A stretch of DNA of 64,000 bases from Nymphaea colorata (lineage: Eukaryota; Streptophyta; Magnoliopsida; Nymphaeales; Nymphaeaceae), in the NCBI RefSeq assembly GCF_008831285.2, contig NC_045142.1:25805876-25869875 (forward strand), written 5' to 3'. Position 1 is the stretch's first letter. Every line of letters starts with the position of its first letter. A model generated the notes under the pieces. The model worked only from the letters and a program-made list of their open reading frames with translations. It searched no databases and had not been told where the DNA came from. A program made the position numbers and the translations under genes. Positions 1 to 11,714 of this stretch are shown here, in pieces.

Positions 1-1838
1 GTAGAGACTGGTCGGTGCTCTTTAATGAAAAATTTCTGGCTCAACCACTAGAGAAACAATCTTCAAACTTCTTCTCCTAAGAGCAAGCTTTCATCACTAA
101 GATGTGAAAAGCGCTAATTCCCTGGCAATCATATTTGTATTTCTCACTTGCTTAACACAAAGATGAGACTCATTTGAATCATATCTTTAAGTAGTTAAAA
201 AATCGCAATATTTTCGCCCTAAATTCCAATCCATTTACGTTTACTCTTTAAAAGTAATCAAAACGCACGCGACATGTGCTTGAGGAGTTCATCGAACTTC
301 ATATAATATTGATGAGTTATATATGGCAAGATTAATCATACTAATTACATATATGATCAATGATTGAGCCTAGCATGAGCAGCTAGCTTTATGAACTTTT
401 TTCTGGAAGATCTTTTTCGAAATTTTATTACACAATATATTGTAATCGAAATAGTAACTAACAACTTAATATATGTGCATGGAAAAATTAATTAGATCCT
501 ACAATTCCATGCATGAAAGACATTATAAGTAACTCTGATAAAATGCCAGTGAAAGAGCATTTAAGTGTGTCGAGTAATATGTGCCAAAGGGGCTCTCTCT
601 CGGACCCCGAGATTTAAAAAAATAAAGTTTTATGTGTTCTGTTTTCTAAGAAATTTAGTTTGATCCATGTAAAGATATCGTGACTTTGCTGTGCAAGAAA
701 TTTTTGGAATACTTCTTTAATTATCATCGTTTGGCAAAAAAAAAAAATTCCTCGCTCCACCCCTGCATTTAAAGAGATAAGATTCTTCTTTAAATCGTCC
801 CAATAATCCATGGCTAAAATCTTGAGTATTAAAATCATGACGAATAGAAACCCTATAGGTTGTGAGAAGGAGTCGAGGCAAGGGGGGCCGACATGGGCCA
901 TGGCACTCCTTAGATTTTTTAGGAATTCAAAATTTTAATTTAACTTATACGAAAATTTTGAAAAATTATGTCTCGGCCATTATTAAAGTTTTGAAACTAT
1001 AGTTCGCCCCCTACAACTATGGCCTCGAAAGGCATATCGGCTCCTTCTACTTTTCCGAGTCGACGACAGAGATAATCTAATCGAGTTCTTTAATCTCAAT
1101 GTGTCAGATTATTGACTTTGGAAGAAGAAACACCAACTTATATCCGTAAAATTAGGAAGAAGTGGAGAATTAAGTAATGGAAGCACCCAAGCAACTTGTT
1201 CATCTTATGGATACGTGGACCCATGTTCTCTCAATTTGCTCCTCAAATACAACCTCGATCTGTCCCATTATACCAATAATGGTAGACTCAAATATTAAAT
1301 ACGCATCCAAATTTGGAAACTCTGGACCATCTTGAAAATTCCTTTTCATTTTTTGGATCTGCAAGCTAGTGTTAGGTAAACCTCTCTACTGGATTTAATG
1401 AGAGACGAACCCTAAGTCTTTGAAGATATATGAGTCCCTAATAAAATAGTTGAAAATGATTGAATTTTTCAGCTTTTTTTCGTTTAAACTCTAGAGATAT
1501 TTTGAGCTCTTTACATTAAAGAATGAATACATGATGCAAGATAAAATAACGTAAAGATAGAGAAAGTGAGAAAAGATTGCTTCGGTGTTCCTTCTAGTTG
1601 CATAAGATCCAAAGAGACAGCTAGCGAGTCTTTTATGTTATTGCGATGGAACATCATGGAGGCCCACATCGAACCGATTGCAAGTGGCTGCCAGTGTTCA
1701 AGCAAACAGTTACGTGTCCAGTAAGAAACTGCGGTATCAAGGGTTAGCTGATGATGACAATGAATGATGATGATGGTGATGTGAATGTCGACTTAAATCT
1801 ACCTAATTATCCTTTCATCAAAACTCTCAAACCTACTC

Positions 1839-1841
<3 letters not shown>
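1..1841. other. Intergenic, no gene recognised
   Basis: AT-rich DNA with no open frame that resembles a known protein. The stretch around 880-1060 (a GGGGGGCC block, repeated AAAATTTTGA runs, then a GCCCCC block) looks like decayed transposon sequence, but I found no clear termini or target duplication. I see no RNA gene. Confidence 0.5.

Positions 1842-1883
<42 letters not shown>
1842..1883. repeat. (TA)n microsatellite
   Basis: About 21 uninterrupted TA units directly abutting the GAGCTCGA-rich interspersed repeat that follows. No coding meaning. Confidence 0.95.
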
Positions 1884-1886
<3 letters not shown>

Positions 1887-2306
1887 AAGAGTTAAGAGTC
1901 AAGCTCGAGCTCAACACATAACTGTTGCGTCGTCGAGCTATTCTCAAGTTTGAGCCAAACTCGAGCTAACTGAAGGCTCGTGTTCACACATAATTACTGA
2001 GTTGATCTCAAGCCTTAATCAAGTAGATATATTCAAATGAGTTTACGAGTTTGTCGAGCATTAATCAAGTCGAACTTGAGTTCAACATATAACAAAGAAC
2101 ATCAATTCTATTCAAACGAGTTTAGAAGTTTGTCGAACCTTAATCAAGTAGAGCTCGAGCTCAACATATAACTATCGAGTCGAGCTGTTTTTGTTGAGTT
2201 ATTCTCGAGTTCGAGCCGAGTCGATCTTGAGGTTTCATTAGTCGAGCCGAGCTCAAACTGGCTGAACTTAGGCTCGGCTCGGCTCGTGTTCACCTCTACA
2301 TGTACT
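1884..2306 (-). repeat. GAGCTCGA-rich interspersed repeat, copy 1
   Basis: A block of about 420 bp made of degenerate 70-110 bp subunits containing GAGCTCGAGCTC, ATTAAGGCTCGA and CAAACTCG. Read on the minus strand it begins with TAGAGGTGAACACGAGCC, almost the same as the start of the copy at 7361 (TAGGGGTGAACACTAGCT), so the two copies face opposite ways around the ERF gene. This looks like a non-autonomous DNA transposon family; I could not define a target duplication. Confidence 0.7.
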
Positions 2307-3570
2307 TTAGGGGAAAGAGGGGTTGAATGTGGGGATCGACTTTTAGGCCTGAAGTATGTCCCTCTCCCTCACCAACCTGGAGTACGGCGTGTCTATATAC
2401 TAATAACATGCTGGTGAGCATTGTGTAGCCAATAAATTAGAGGTGTTCCTCAAGGCAGAAAAACAAAGCACTTGATACTTGATTCTATTAAGCTTGCACA
2501 GGTGCCCCTAAGACAAAACCTCTCTAGGTTTATTGGGTAATTCAACAGTTAACTATTCTAAGGAGTTTGGCATAAAACCTCTGTAAGTATATTGGGTAAT
2601 TCAACATTAACTATTCTAAGGAGTTTGGCATAGCTAGTAAGACCAGAAACTAATAGAAGGACATATATATCTATATATAATGGAAGTAACTAACAAGATG
2701 TGGTACTTTATTAACTATGTAAAAATTGGTATTATTGAATACGACAAGGTAGTGAAACTTTGACAATGAAGGAAAAATAAATTCAGAAGAGTTGGTGCAA
2801 TTGGGTGAGTCTAAGTTACTGGTTAGGTAGTCGTGTTTGACTGTTAGTTTTTTACCGGAGTAACTGGGAAACAAATGTAAAAGATTAACAATCCATCCCA
2901 AAATTTTACCGTCGCTCGAAGAAGAGTATTACCGATGGAATGATTTATTCCCGTTATGCGAAATAAAAGCAAATAAGATTCCATCTCAGATGTCTCAGAT
3001 GGCAGAGGCGAAGCATTTATTCTTCGCTGAAGAAATTAATGCACAGTATTTATTACGAGTCGGAGATTAGCTCCTTTATTTGGTTGAAGCCAATGATTTT
3101 TTTTTTTTGGGTTTTTTTTTATGTTGAAATATGATTATATTCTCAATTTACAGCGATAAAAATTCTTCTTCCGTGGTTTTCTGAGGAGATTTGTATTTTG
3201 ATTTATCCCCAGAATTTCTTTATATTGGGGAACAGTTCTCAAAATATTGCTTGAATTTTTCGCTTTTCGAAGATCATGAGAAATATTTTCTCCCCAACAA
3301 CACGAAGGAGTTTGTATGCCCTTGCCTCATACAAAAACATTATATCAACACCTGATTCCGGACTAAACAGCACCGAGTCGGATCGGAAGCCATGAAAATT
3401 GTATGCCTCGAACCGGATTGACGGTAGAAGGCTATTTATGTGACTGGAAAAAAGATAATAAAAGGAAAAAATAAAAATCTAAACAGAATATTAGGAGCCG
3501 GCTAAAAAATTATATACGTTTAGTAGAAAAAGAAAGAAAAAAAAAAGAAGGAAAAAGAATCCGAGTCGCT
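2307..3570. other. Intergenic region downstream of the ERF gene
   Basis: No gene recognised. It contains a short direct duplication (CTATTCTAAGGAGTTTGGCATA near 2554 and 2613, motif shown in part) and poly-T/poly-A tracts. The last few hundred bases are probably the 3' UTR and downstream flank of the minus-strand ERF gene, with an A-rich strip at 3527-3560. Confidence 0.4.
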
Positions 3571-4294
3571 CTAACGGGAGGGATCGGGAGATGAGACGAG
3601 ACGAGGGGGAATATCATCGAAGAACCAGAGGTGATCGTCGATCATCATTCCTCCCTCGTCCTCCTCCACCTTGACCGCGCCGCACGTTTCCCATCTCAAC
3701 CCCAAATCGCCCCAGCCGTACCACAACGCCAGCTCGCCGTCCTCCGCAGGGAAATCCTCCGCCGAAACTACCGCGTCCGGAGGCGGTGACGGCGTTGATA
3801 TACAGTCCGACTCTGACGCCGGCGACGGCGCGGACGTCACGTCCGACCCCGACACGGAGGTCGGCTCCTCCTTCACCGCCACGGCTGGATCCTTCTTCTG
3901 CTCCGCCTCGGCTTTCTTCTTCCCCGCCCCGGCTCTTCCTCCGGCGGACGAACCCTTCGACCTAGAGTTCCGTCGGAGTACGGACTCCCCCTTGCGGACA
4001 GGCATCACGATCCCGGGGAAGTTCACCTTCGCCTTGCTCCCGCGAATCTCCCTCGCCGCCTCGTCGTAAGCCATGGCCGCCTCCTCGGCGGTGTCGTACG
4101 TCCCGAGCCACACTCTGGCACCTTTCTTCGGATCCCTGATCTCAGCCGCCCATTTCCCCCAAGGCCTCTGCCTTATCCCTCTGTAAGCGTTTTTCCTCAC
4201 TCTCCGGCCACCTCCGGCCGCCGCCCCGGCCTTCCCCGCAGCTTTCCTCTCGCCTGTTCCACAACGCAAGCCAAGATTAGCTCACAGCTCAAAG

Positions 4295-4355
<61 letters not shown>

Positions 4356-4573
4356 AGCTTACCAGAGGCAGGTGCTGCGGGGGCGTTTGAGGCGAGCCCA
4401 TGTTGCGCGAAGTCGAAGCCGAACAAATCGCCTCCGTCGCAGTGGGTGGTGTCGTAGAGCATGAACTCTGAGCTCGCCTCCGAGTAGTCGGAGAGGAGGA
4501 GCTCCTCTGGCGACATCAAACTCCGGCCGTCGTTCGATCTCATGTAGTCGGAAACAATAGAACCTCCGCACAT
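3571..4573 (-). CDS. Group VII ERF transcription factor (AP2/ERF domain, Cys N-degron)
   Basis: Two exons, 4363-4573 and 3571-4253, give 297 aa. The intron is GT-AG (4254-4362). The protein starts MCGGSIVSD, the ERF-VII signature whose Cys2, after Met removal, is oxidised by plant cysteine oxidases and sends the protein to N-degron proteolysis in air; in hypoxia it is stable and activates anaerobic genes in the nucleus. Residues 94-151 form one AP2 domain with [18 protein letters not shown] and [12 protein letters not shown], binding GCC-box/HRPE-like DNA. Basic residues (RRVRKN) precede it; acidic Ser/Pro stretches and an aromatic-acidic tail (ending near WFFDDIPP) follow, possibly activation regions. 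The start is fixed by the N-degron and the ATG at 4573; an upstream in-frame GTG is not needed. RAP2.3/RAP2.12/HRE orthology is not resolved. Confidence 0.93.
4298..4349. repeat. (GA)n microsatellite inside the ERF intron
   Basis: About 26 GA units fill nearly half of the 109-bp intron. On the sense (minus) strand this is a long CT tract lying between the donor and the short acceptor-proximal part, so its length could vary between alleles and could influence splicing. Confidence 0.95.
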
Positions 4574-4616
4574 TCTTTCGGTTTCCCGGTGACCCACCCC
4601 GGCACTCGCCTTCCCC

Positions 4617-4624
4617 TATTTATG
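4617..4624 (-). promoter_or_regulatory. TATA-like box of the ERF gene
   Basis: On the minus strand the sequence reads CATAAATA, 44 bp upstream of the MCGG start codon. A start site about 30 bp downstream would leave a very short leader. Inferred from position and consensus only. Confidence 0.5.
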
Positions 4625-5172
4625 CCCGCGCCCGATTCTCTGCTGCTCGAAAAATTTCCCAAGTTTTCTCTATTTTTGTCCAATTTTCGGTAACGCCCAA
4701 GTACCTACTCATAATTCACATGCCCTCTCTCATTTTCTCGCTTTTGCTTTCAAGTCGTCAAACTTTTTAAAAGAACTGAAAGTATCCCATCCAATTACGT
4801 CCAAAATGTTACTCTTTTCCTATTTGCAGCCATCATAAAGACATATGAAAAATCATGATAAATTTTAGCTTCATTACAAAAAAGAAAAAAGAACTCAATA
4901 AAATTCAATAACTTATGGAGCAACAAGATTCTATTACACACACATATATATATATTAGAATTATTATTCATATTAAAAAAATTCGAATTTCTGACCATAA
5001 ATTAGAGTTATTAATCATGTTAAAAAAGTTTCAAATTTATGGTTAAGCAAGAGTTTCCGGCTTTTGGGGTGAATTGTATATTATAAAATGTTTTTCGCCT
5101 TTACAGTAATTCAGGGAAAAGAGTCGGCAGCAAGCTAATTTCTTTTTTCTTTTAATTTCTTCCATTGGTACT
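4625..5172. other. ERF upstream flank
   Basis: AT-rich, with a short TA run near 4946-4954 and no recognisable gene. It separates the putative core promoter from the GC-rich motif cluster that follows. Confidence 0.4.
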
Positions 5173-5270
5173 GTGGGGCCCATAACTCGGAAGCATTGCG
5201 GGGCCCACTCAGGAAGTCCCACGTCAGTGCTGACGAACAAGTAGGAGCATGTTGGCCCACGCCACGTGGC
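5173..5270 (-). promoter_or_regulatory. TCP-site and G-box cluster upstream of the ERF gene
   Basis: Two TCP/site-II type motifs, GTGGGGCCCA at 5173-5182 and GGGGCCCAC at 5200-5208, are followed by CCACGTCAG at 5219-5227, TGACG at 5231-5235 and a perfect palindromic G-box GCCACGTGGC at 5261-5270. They lie 600-700 bp upstream of the ERF start. Motif identity is read directly; use as a promoter or enhancer is inferred. Confidence 0.5.
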
Positions 5271-6170
5271 CATCCTAATCTCGGGTCAGGGCGTGTGGAC
5301 CTCCTTAGGACGGCGCGTGGAAATTTTATTTTGAAAAACCCTCCCATTTTGGGTCCGAACCAAGTAAACGAGCCGAAAAAACGAAATGACATTTCTGCCC
5401 ATAGATTTATTTGAATAATGTTAATCACAAGACTACAATTTTAAATATCTGAAATATGTCCAAGGATTTCCAATCTGTAGTTTTGAGGTTGAACTCTTCC
5501 TCATCGAATCTCAATTTCGTATCTAATTCAAATCTGATCTATTGACATCTTAATGACAACCATTACGACTTTTTAAAAAAGCTTATCCAAGAACCTTTGA
5601 AGAGAAATGTACGTTTTCTTCGTCATTAACTTAAAAATAATCGTTGTCAACTTCGGGATTAGAGGAATGATTAAGCTCCATTCACCTTATCAAGTATTTT
5701 TAAACCCAAGAAAGTCAATAGCTCAATAATGTAGATGCACGTATATTTATACACCATAATACCAACTTAAGAAAATGAAAAACAAACTAAAAATTAGCTC
5801 TAAAGTCAAAAGTTTCTAGTGCGCAACTTGCCTTTTGATAGAACTTGGTCTTGGAGACATTTAACATAATCTGATATTTGATCCAAATTCGGATTACTGG
5901 ATTTAACACAAAAATCCACAATCCATTAGAATGAGTTTATGCAATTATCCATCTGAATTCAAGTACATGTAAATTTTAGATTTTTTTTGTATATTTGAAC
6001 TTAAATTCGATTACCCATTGCAATCAAAATGGCGATTAGGCAAAAGATTAGGGGTTAATTTCAAGGAAGATATTTTGGGGATTTGATTAAAATAAAGAGA
6101 GCAAGTGGAAAATAAGATATTGGTTTTGGCGCCAAGGGTAGATAAAGACGTGTGAATAAAAATAAAGGGC
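5271..6170. other. Intergenic, no gene recognised
   Basis: Short open frames on both strands have no family features. AT-rich after about 5410. Nothing else seen. Confidence 0.4.
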
Positions 6171-6510
6171 GAGCCACGTTCGGTCCTGGGCGGGCCCCGG
6201 TGGCATGTGTCCAGCACAAGAGGTCAAACTTGTCCGTGAACAAGGAAGGCGCGTGGAGGCCACGCTCTCCCCGTTCGGGACCACCTTCTTGAGGTCCGGA
6301 TTCGATGAGACGCATCAATGGCGTCCACAAGCGACCGGACCGGGCAGAGGCACCACGACCGGACGGCGACCATAAATGGTGTCCACAAGCAGCCGGACCG
6401 GACTGGCCCATGAAGGTGTAATCGCACCACGGCCGGACGACGACCCTGACTGGTGTCCACGACCGACTGCACCGCCGGAGGTACCAACTGCGCGACCGGC
6501 TTTGCAGAGA
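6171..6510. repeat. GC-rich island with imperfect tandem repeat
   Basis: A GC-rich block in AT-rich surroundings. A unit starting TGG(C/T)GTCCAC, followed by CCGGACCGG-like and CACCACGACCGGACG-like segments, begins near 6318, 6377 and 6450, giving two to three degenerate copies of roughly 60-73 bp. Minus-strand open frames here are not recognisable proteins. A (TA)n run follows at about 6553-6581. Confidence 0.55.
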
Positions 6511-6550
6511 TAGAAGAGACTCTTTTGTATTTCTCCTCTTCCAGTCTCAT

Positions 6551-6581
<31 letters not shown>

Positions 6582-6583
<2 letters not shown>

Positions 6584-7307
6584 GCAATGTCTCTCTTGTC
6601 AGTTTATCACAAGTTTTCTATATCTATCTTCGCTTAATTCAAACATTATACAAGAGAAGAATACTGGGGCGCTTTCGGAATATCATGTGTGTTAGAAAAT
6701 ACATTAATGTTGCCTTATGTATGCATATGTCGAGGCAATATGCATAGGAAAAGATTTTTTTTGTGGGTTTTGCCGCATTTTTTTTATGGGTTTCGATAAA
6801 ACTGCACCTGGGGTCGCGTGGCGTTGTCAAAAAGTATAAAAATTAAACATGTTTATGTACGTTAACGTTTTATATTTGACCTTTTCAACATTTCAATCAA
6901 CTTTATAGTTTCCCGTGAGTGAGTGGGGTTTTTCTGGGTGGAAGCTTTCATCCAACCTCTTATCATTTTTAAGTATAAGGTCTAATGTTTCAACTTGAAC
7001 CCTATTGTTAACGTCTTGAAGATTCAAAACAGAAACTTACCACCTATCTACCCTCATCCCAACTATTGTGTTAATCTTGAACATTTCAACGCAAATTTAA
7101 TAATTTTTGTACTTTTAGTAAAGAGCGATTCAGTAGTCTTCATATCTGCCAATATTTGCAGGGTGCAGTCTTGGCCCCTTCCTTCAATTCAAAGGCGATA
7201 CACCATGTATCAGCCGATTCGGGCCAAGGTGATGAAATAGTTACACACGAACCGGAGCCCTTCAGGGCATGAACGCGAATGGAAGACAAAGAGACACTGG
7301 AGTGGTC

Positions 7308-7310
<3 letters not shown>
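6582..7310. other. Intergenic, no gene recognised
   Basis: AT-rich with short open frames only. Nothing I can assign. Confidence 0.4.

Positions 7311-7342
<32 letters not shown>
7311..7342. repeat. (TC)n microsatellite
   Basis: Uninterrupted TC run of about 32 bp shortly before the second GAGCTCGA-rich repeat. Confidence 0.95.
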
Positions 7343-7348
<6 letters not shown>

Positions 7349-7360
7349 GACCACATAGAG

Positions 7361-7770
7361 TTAGGGGTGAACACTAGCTCGAGTTCAATCAGATCTAGCT
7401 CGGTTCAACTAATGAAACCTCGAGCTCGAGAAAAGCTCGATACTTATGTGTTGAGCTCGAGCTCGACTCGATTAAAGCTTGACGAGCTTGTTTGAATAGA
7501 AATGACATTCATCGTTACGTGTTCAGCTCGAGCTTGACTAGATTAAGGCTCGACAAACTCGTTTAATTAATAGAATTGATATTCATTGTTACGTGTTGAC
7601 CTCGAGATCGACTCGATTAAGGCTCGACAAACTCGTAAACTCATTTGAATATAATGACTTGATTAAGGCTTGACAAACTCGAGCTCAACTCGGCAGTTAC
7701 GTGTTGAGCTCGAAATCAACTCGATTATTCGAACAAGTCGACTCATGAACTCGAGCTCAAAATCAACTCT
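7361..7770 (+). repeat. GAGCTCGA-rich interspersed repeat, copy 2
   Basis: Begins TAGGGGTGAACACTAGCTCG and continues with four degenerate subunits, each starting near TTACGTGTTGAGCTCGAG and containing GACTCGATTAAGGCTCGACAA. It is inverted relative to the copy at 1884-2306. Together they bracket about 5 kb containing the ERF gene. Confidence 0.7.
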
Positions 7771-7892
7771 CTCACTCTCTTGCAAAAAACTTCCTTCAAT
7801 ATAGGGGATTATTCAAAGTTAACTCTTTCAATGAAACAAACTTGTCTTAAACTTGCAGGTGCACAGTCTATCTCAAGTTAGGGATTGATGTA

Positions 7893-8080
7893 TAAGGCTG
7901 GGCATTGGGCCCGTTATGTTTCTTGAATATTAATTTTTATTTTTATAATAATATATATTTTATTACGATCAATAATATTTATATATTATTTTATATTTTA
8001 AAATATATTTTTTATTTTAACTGGGTCAGGCCGGACTTGGGCTGCAGTTACGAGTTGCGGCCCGGCCCGATACCCAATAC
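7893..8080. mobile_element. MITE-like element, GGGCCCG family
   Basis: Starts near GGGCATTGGGCCCG and ends GGCCCGATACCCAAT, an imperfect inverted pair around an AT-rich core. A related half-sequence (GGGTGGGCGTCGGGCCGG...GCCGGGCCCCCAGCC) lies at 10232-10393. Target duplication not resolved. Confidence 0.5.
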
Positions 8081-9015
8081 ATTTTAGTATTATAAAAAAA
8101 TATATTTTTAAAGTCCAATTTTCTCTCTCAAGCTATTTCAATAGAGAGAGAAGTGTGGAGGTTGTTTGTGTTATTTCACATTTGAGTCTGACCTGACCAA
8201 CCACATGCAATTCCTACCAACTTCAGGATTGAGAAAAATCATAAACTTAAATAAGTAACACACGTATCCATAGTCAATCACCAGAGGAGTTTAATAAGTT
8301 ATTTTGCCGCTAAGTCCACACTTCCCCAGTTGAATTGGCCCAACTTAAGTGTCTTACAAGCATGAAGTGTGCAGATGTTTTTGCATCTTTCACACTTTTT
8401 TCTTGAAGTAAAAAACAATATATTCTCATTACTCAGGTTCATATTTTTATCTTTCTTTGGCCTTTTTTAATGAATCCAATGTTGAATTTGCCTTGTGTTT
8501 GTAGAAATTTAAATATCAGGCAACTTGCCATATAATCAATGCCAACTAAGAGCTCTTGAAGAGTTTGTTGAATATTGGGTGATTTAACACAACAAACACA
8601 TTAATGCCCAGTTCTAGATGATCACATGGGGAGAGGGAGAGATAGAGAGAGAGTCACATGGAAAGATCTCTCATGGGTCAACACATAAACCAGGACGGAA
8701 CATGCTTCTTCTTTGCTGATTTAAATAATAATTCGGTCAAAAACAGATCTTAAATGAAATAATGTTTTTCTAAGAGCTGGTCCGTGTGAGAGGAATCCAC
8801 CGAAGAGATGGTCAACTTACGAGAACTCAACCCCCACCGTGTTCTTAATTCTAAAAAACCTAAGGAACTGTGAGAGTGGCTCATTCAATTAGAAGAATTA
8901 AGATGTTCAAGGGTTCTGTTCATACCCAAATAGTAGCGTTTGACGATGATGATGGTTAGGATCCTATCATCAAACCAGGGGCGGAGATAGGTGGGGTCAT
9001 GTGCTCCACGAATTC
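8081..9015. other. Intergenic, no gene recognised
   Basis: No gene-like open frame. A short GA-rich run lies near 8632-8655. Confidence 0.4.
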
Positions 9016-9388
9016 GGATGTCAACGGATCAGATTCAGATCGGATATATTCTTAATCATATCTGCTTTTTTGGATATTCATATGTTCGGATTCGAATTCG
9101 AATAAAGAAAAGTCATATCTGAATCGGAAATTCGATTTTTATATTTATATCCGAATCCAAATTTTGAACCGGATTTTGCCAATTTTCAGAATTTAATAGC
9201 AATAGATACTGGATATTTGTCTAAAAAATGAATCCGATCTGAATCCGAATCTGTTCAGATGTCATTTATTAGATTCGAATCCGATCCGATTTCTTAATCA
9301 GATATTAAATTTTAATTTTTTTTCTACATCCGATTTTTTCGGATCGAATCGATCAGATATCCAATTCAAATCGAATATATTGACATCC
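9016..9388. mobile_element. MITE-like element with GGATGTCAA ends
   Basis: Left end GGATGTCAACGGATCAGATT and right end ATATTGACATCC form short inverted termini. The interior is full of GGATCGGATTCGAATCC-like motifs in both orientations. This arrangement is common in plant short DNA transposons. Shorter or decayed relatives may lie at 60241-60370. The flanking duplication is unclear. Confidence 0.6.
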
Positions 9389-11684
9389 TTTTTTAGGTGG
9401 GACTTACTATGGAAATAAACACCGGATTTTACTATTTTGCGAAAAAGAGAATTTGAGATCCTTAGTTTATTGCCAAGAGCTCAGATTTTAGAGAGCATTT
9501 GAGAGCCTTGAAATTGAGACCCAGAAGATTTAAAAACTATGAATTTAAGATAAGACCATCCCCACTCTGATCTTGAACCTGACCCTTTCTCAATGCAAAG
9601 AAGTACTAAAACAAGAATTTTAAATCTAACCTATGATCATTTAGTTTGATAGAGCATGAATTTCACCATGAATCTTTTGCAACATCAGTGGATTTCAAAT
9701 CCAAAGTAATCAAACACCTTTTAAGGTCTTGTTTGTGGGAGGGGTCTGACCTTCAACGTGCAGATCTAAAATTCTCGATCATCTCAAATTACTTTGGATT
9801 TCAAATCCAAGGCTATCAAACACCGCCAAACATCTGACTAAGAAAATCTGATCAGCTTTGGATTGAAGAAATGACTTCTGATTTGAGCAGACATCGCCTG
9901 GAAGTACTAGTTAGTGATTAATATAGTCGATCTAATCACAAACTCGTGAGTCGAATTTGGCAGGACGCAGTTAACTGGTTTAGATCCGAATAAACAAACC
10001 TTTTTAAGTCTTTGGCTTTCGCCTTTCAATAAAGCTGCTGCTTTGTACTAGCAGACAATGGGAAACTATTTTTTCTTTTTCGGGATTAAAATTATTTCCA
10101 CCGATTAAAATTGAAAAACTCAGTTTTCCAAACTGGCCCACTTTTCTTTCGTAATTTAAAAAAGTTGTCTCCTTTTAAAAAATTCTGGACAGTCATGGAA
10201 AGAAGTAGAAAAATTTAGAGACGGATTTGGTAAGGGTGGGCGTCGGGCCGGCCCGTTTAAGTTTAAAAAATATATTTTTTTAATTTTTTTGTTTTAACAA
10301 TATATATTTATTATTATTAAATATATTTCATATTTAAAAAAATTATTTTATAGTTAAAAAATTGTTTTTTATTTTTAAAGCCGGGCCCCCAGCCTTTATC
10401 GGTGGCATTTTAGTAATTTTTTATAAATATATGTACATATTAGTCTTTTAATGTTTTCATAATTCTCATATTATCTATTAAAAACTTTTTTTTTTTCGAT
10501 TTAATAGGAGCATTTTAGTCATTACATGTGCATGCAAGGCGTTTGGGAGATTTGCCATGGACTTTGGACATGGGTCTGTCTCAAAATTTTACAATTGGTA
10601 CTAACCCATTTAGTAGCAATAATCCATGAATTCTTTAGGCATAAATGTATAAAATTTTATTGAAAGGTGAGATGATGAAGCCATCCCTCGTGTATTTATT
10701 TTCTGCAACTTAGGAGAAGGGACACATGTGGCCCAATAACTTGCAAGTAGTTTCAAGACTTATAACAAACGATCTTAACCATTAATTTAGTTCTAGTTAG
10801 TGGACGGTTGACAGAAAAAAGGAGATGGAACATTTTAATAATTTAATATAATATTTATATTTTTTTCTCCCAAATGTTAAATGTGGAAAAAATGAAAGGC
10901 CTACATCATTATTAAATAGTGGAACTGAACCTATCTGAAAAAGTCGGACATGTAATATTCGATTGAAAATCAAATTAGGACCAGATTTAGTTGAAAAATC
11001 ACGTATTTTGCTTGCCAAATTCATGTTGCTCATCTAATCTAAATCGTAAGTTTCTCTACAAGAGATTTGGATCTGTGACATTAAGTTTAGAGTTGTGTCC
11101 CTTCTTCAATGCATGATTAACAAAACAAAGCCCTTTTTAATTGCCAATGAGCTGGATTGGGATGGGATGTTCGACCAAATTGCTTGGTAAAACATTGGAT
11201 TTGAGAGATGGGATTAGATTCAAATTTAGGAATGACATTTGCTCCGGTTCAGAGTTTTTAGATTTATTTTAATTTTTAAATAAATGTCCGGTCAAGTAAT
11301 AAGCATCAATATAGCTTGCTAAACTCAACTTTCCTATATTCAAATTCACATTGAGTTGGTAATGGATTGTGATTTTTCTTACTCAATTTGAAGGATCTTC
11401 GGTTTCTGGGTAGGGTCTTCCCAATGGGAATTTGATTTTTCTTACTAAAATTATTTGGGCACGTCTAAATTTTGGTTGGGTGTAAGAAGCTAGTCATGAT
11501 TTTTCGTATTTTTTGTCATTCGAGTTCGTGGATCTGTTCGGACAAACAAATCTGTGGATGCGGATATACCCGATCCGGATCCGAATCATTGAAATGCTTC
11601 TTGTCGTGTCGAGTGTACGACTCGACCGGACCAGCCCGCCAACATGAACCCCGATGAGGACCTTTGGCATTCACGTCGGTCCCC
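9389..11684. other. Repeat-rich intergenic region upstream of the small membrane-protein gene
   Basis: At 9688-9832 the motif GGATTTCAAATCCAA occurs twice, each followed by ATCAAACACC, suggesting a decayed MITE. At 10232-10400 a half copy of the GGGCCCG family is followed by long A/T tracts. The rest has no coding features. The last 150 bp (GC-richer) are probably the promoter of the next gene. Confidence 0.45.
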
Positions 11685-11693
11685 TATATATAC
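11685..11693 (+). promoter_or_regulatory. TATA box of the 78-aa membrane-protein gene
   Basis: TATATATAC precedes a pyrimidine-rich leader that ends at a strong splice donor at 11783/11784. Position and context support a core promoter; no start site can be read from sequence. Confidence 0.6.
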
Positions 11694-11714
11694 ATTAGCG
11701 CCGAGGCGCCGTCT

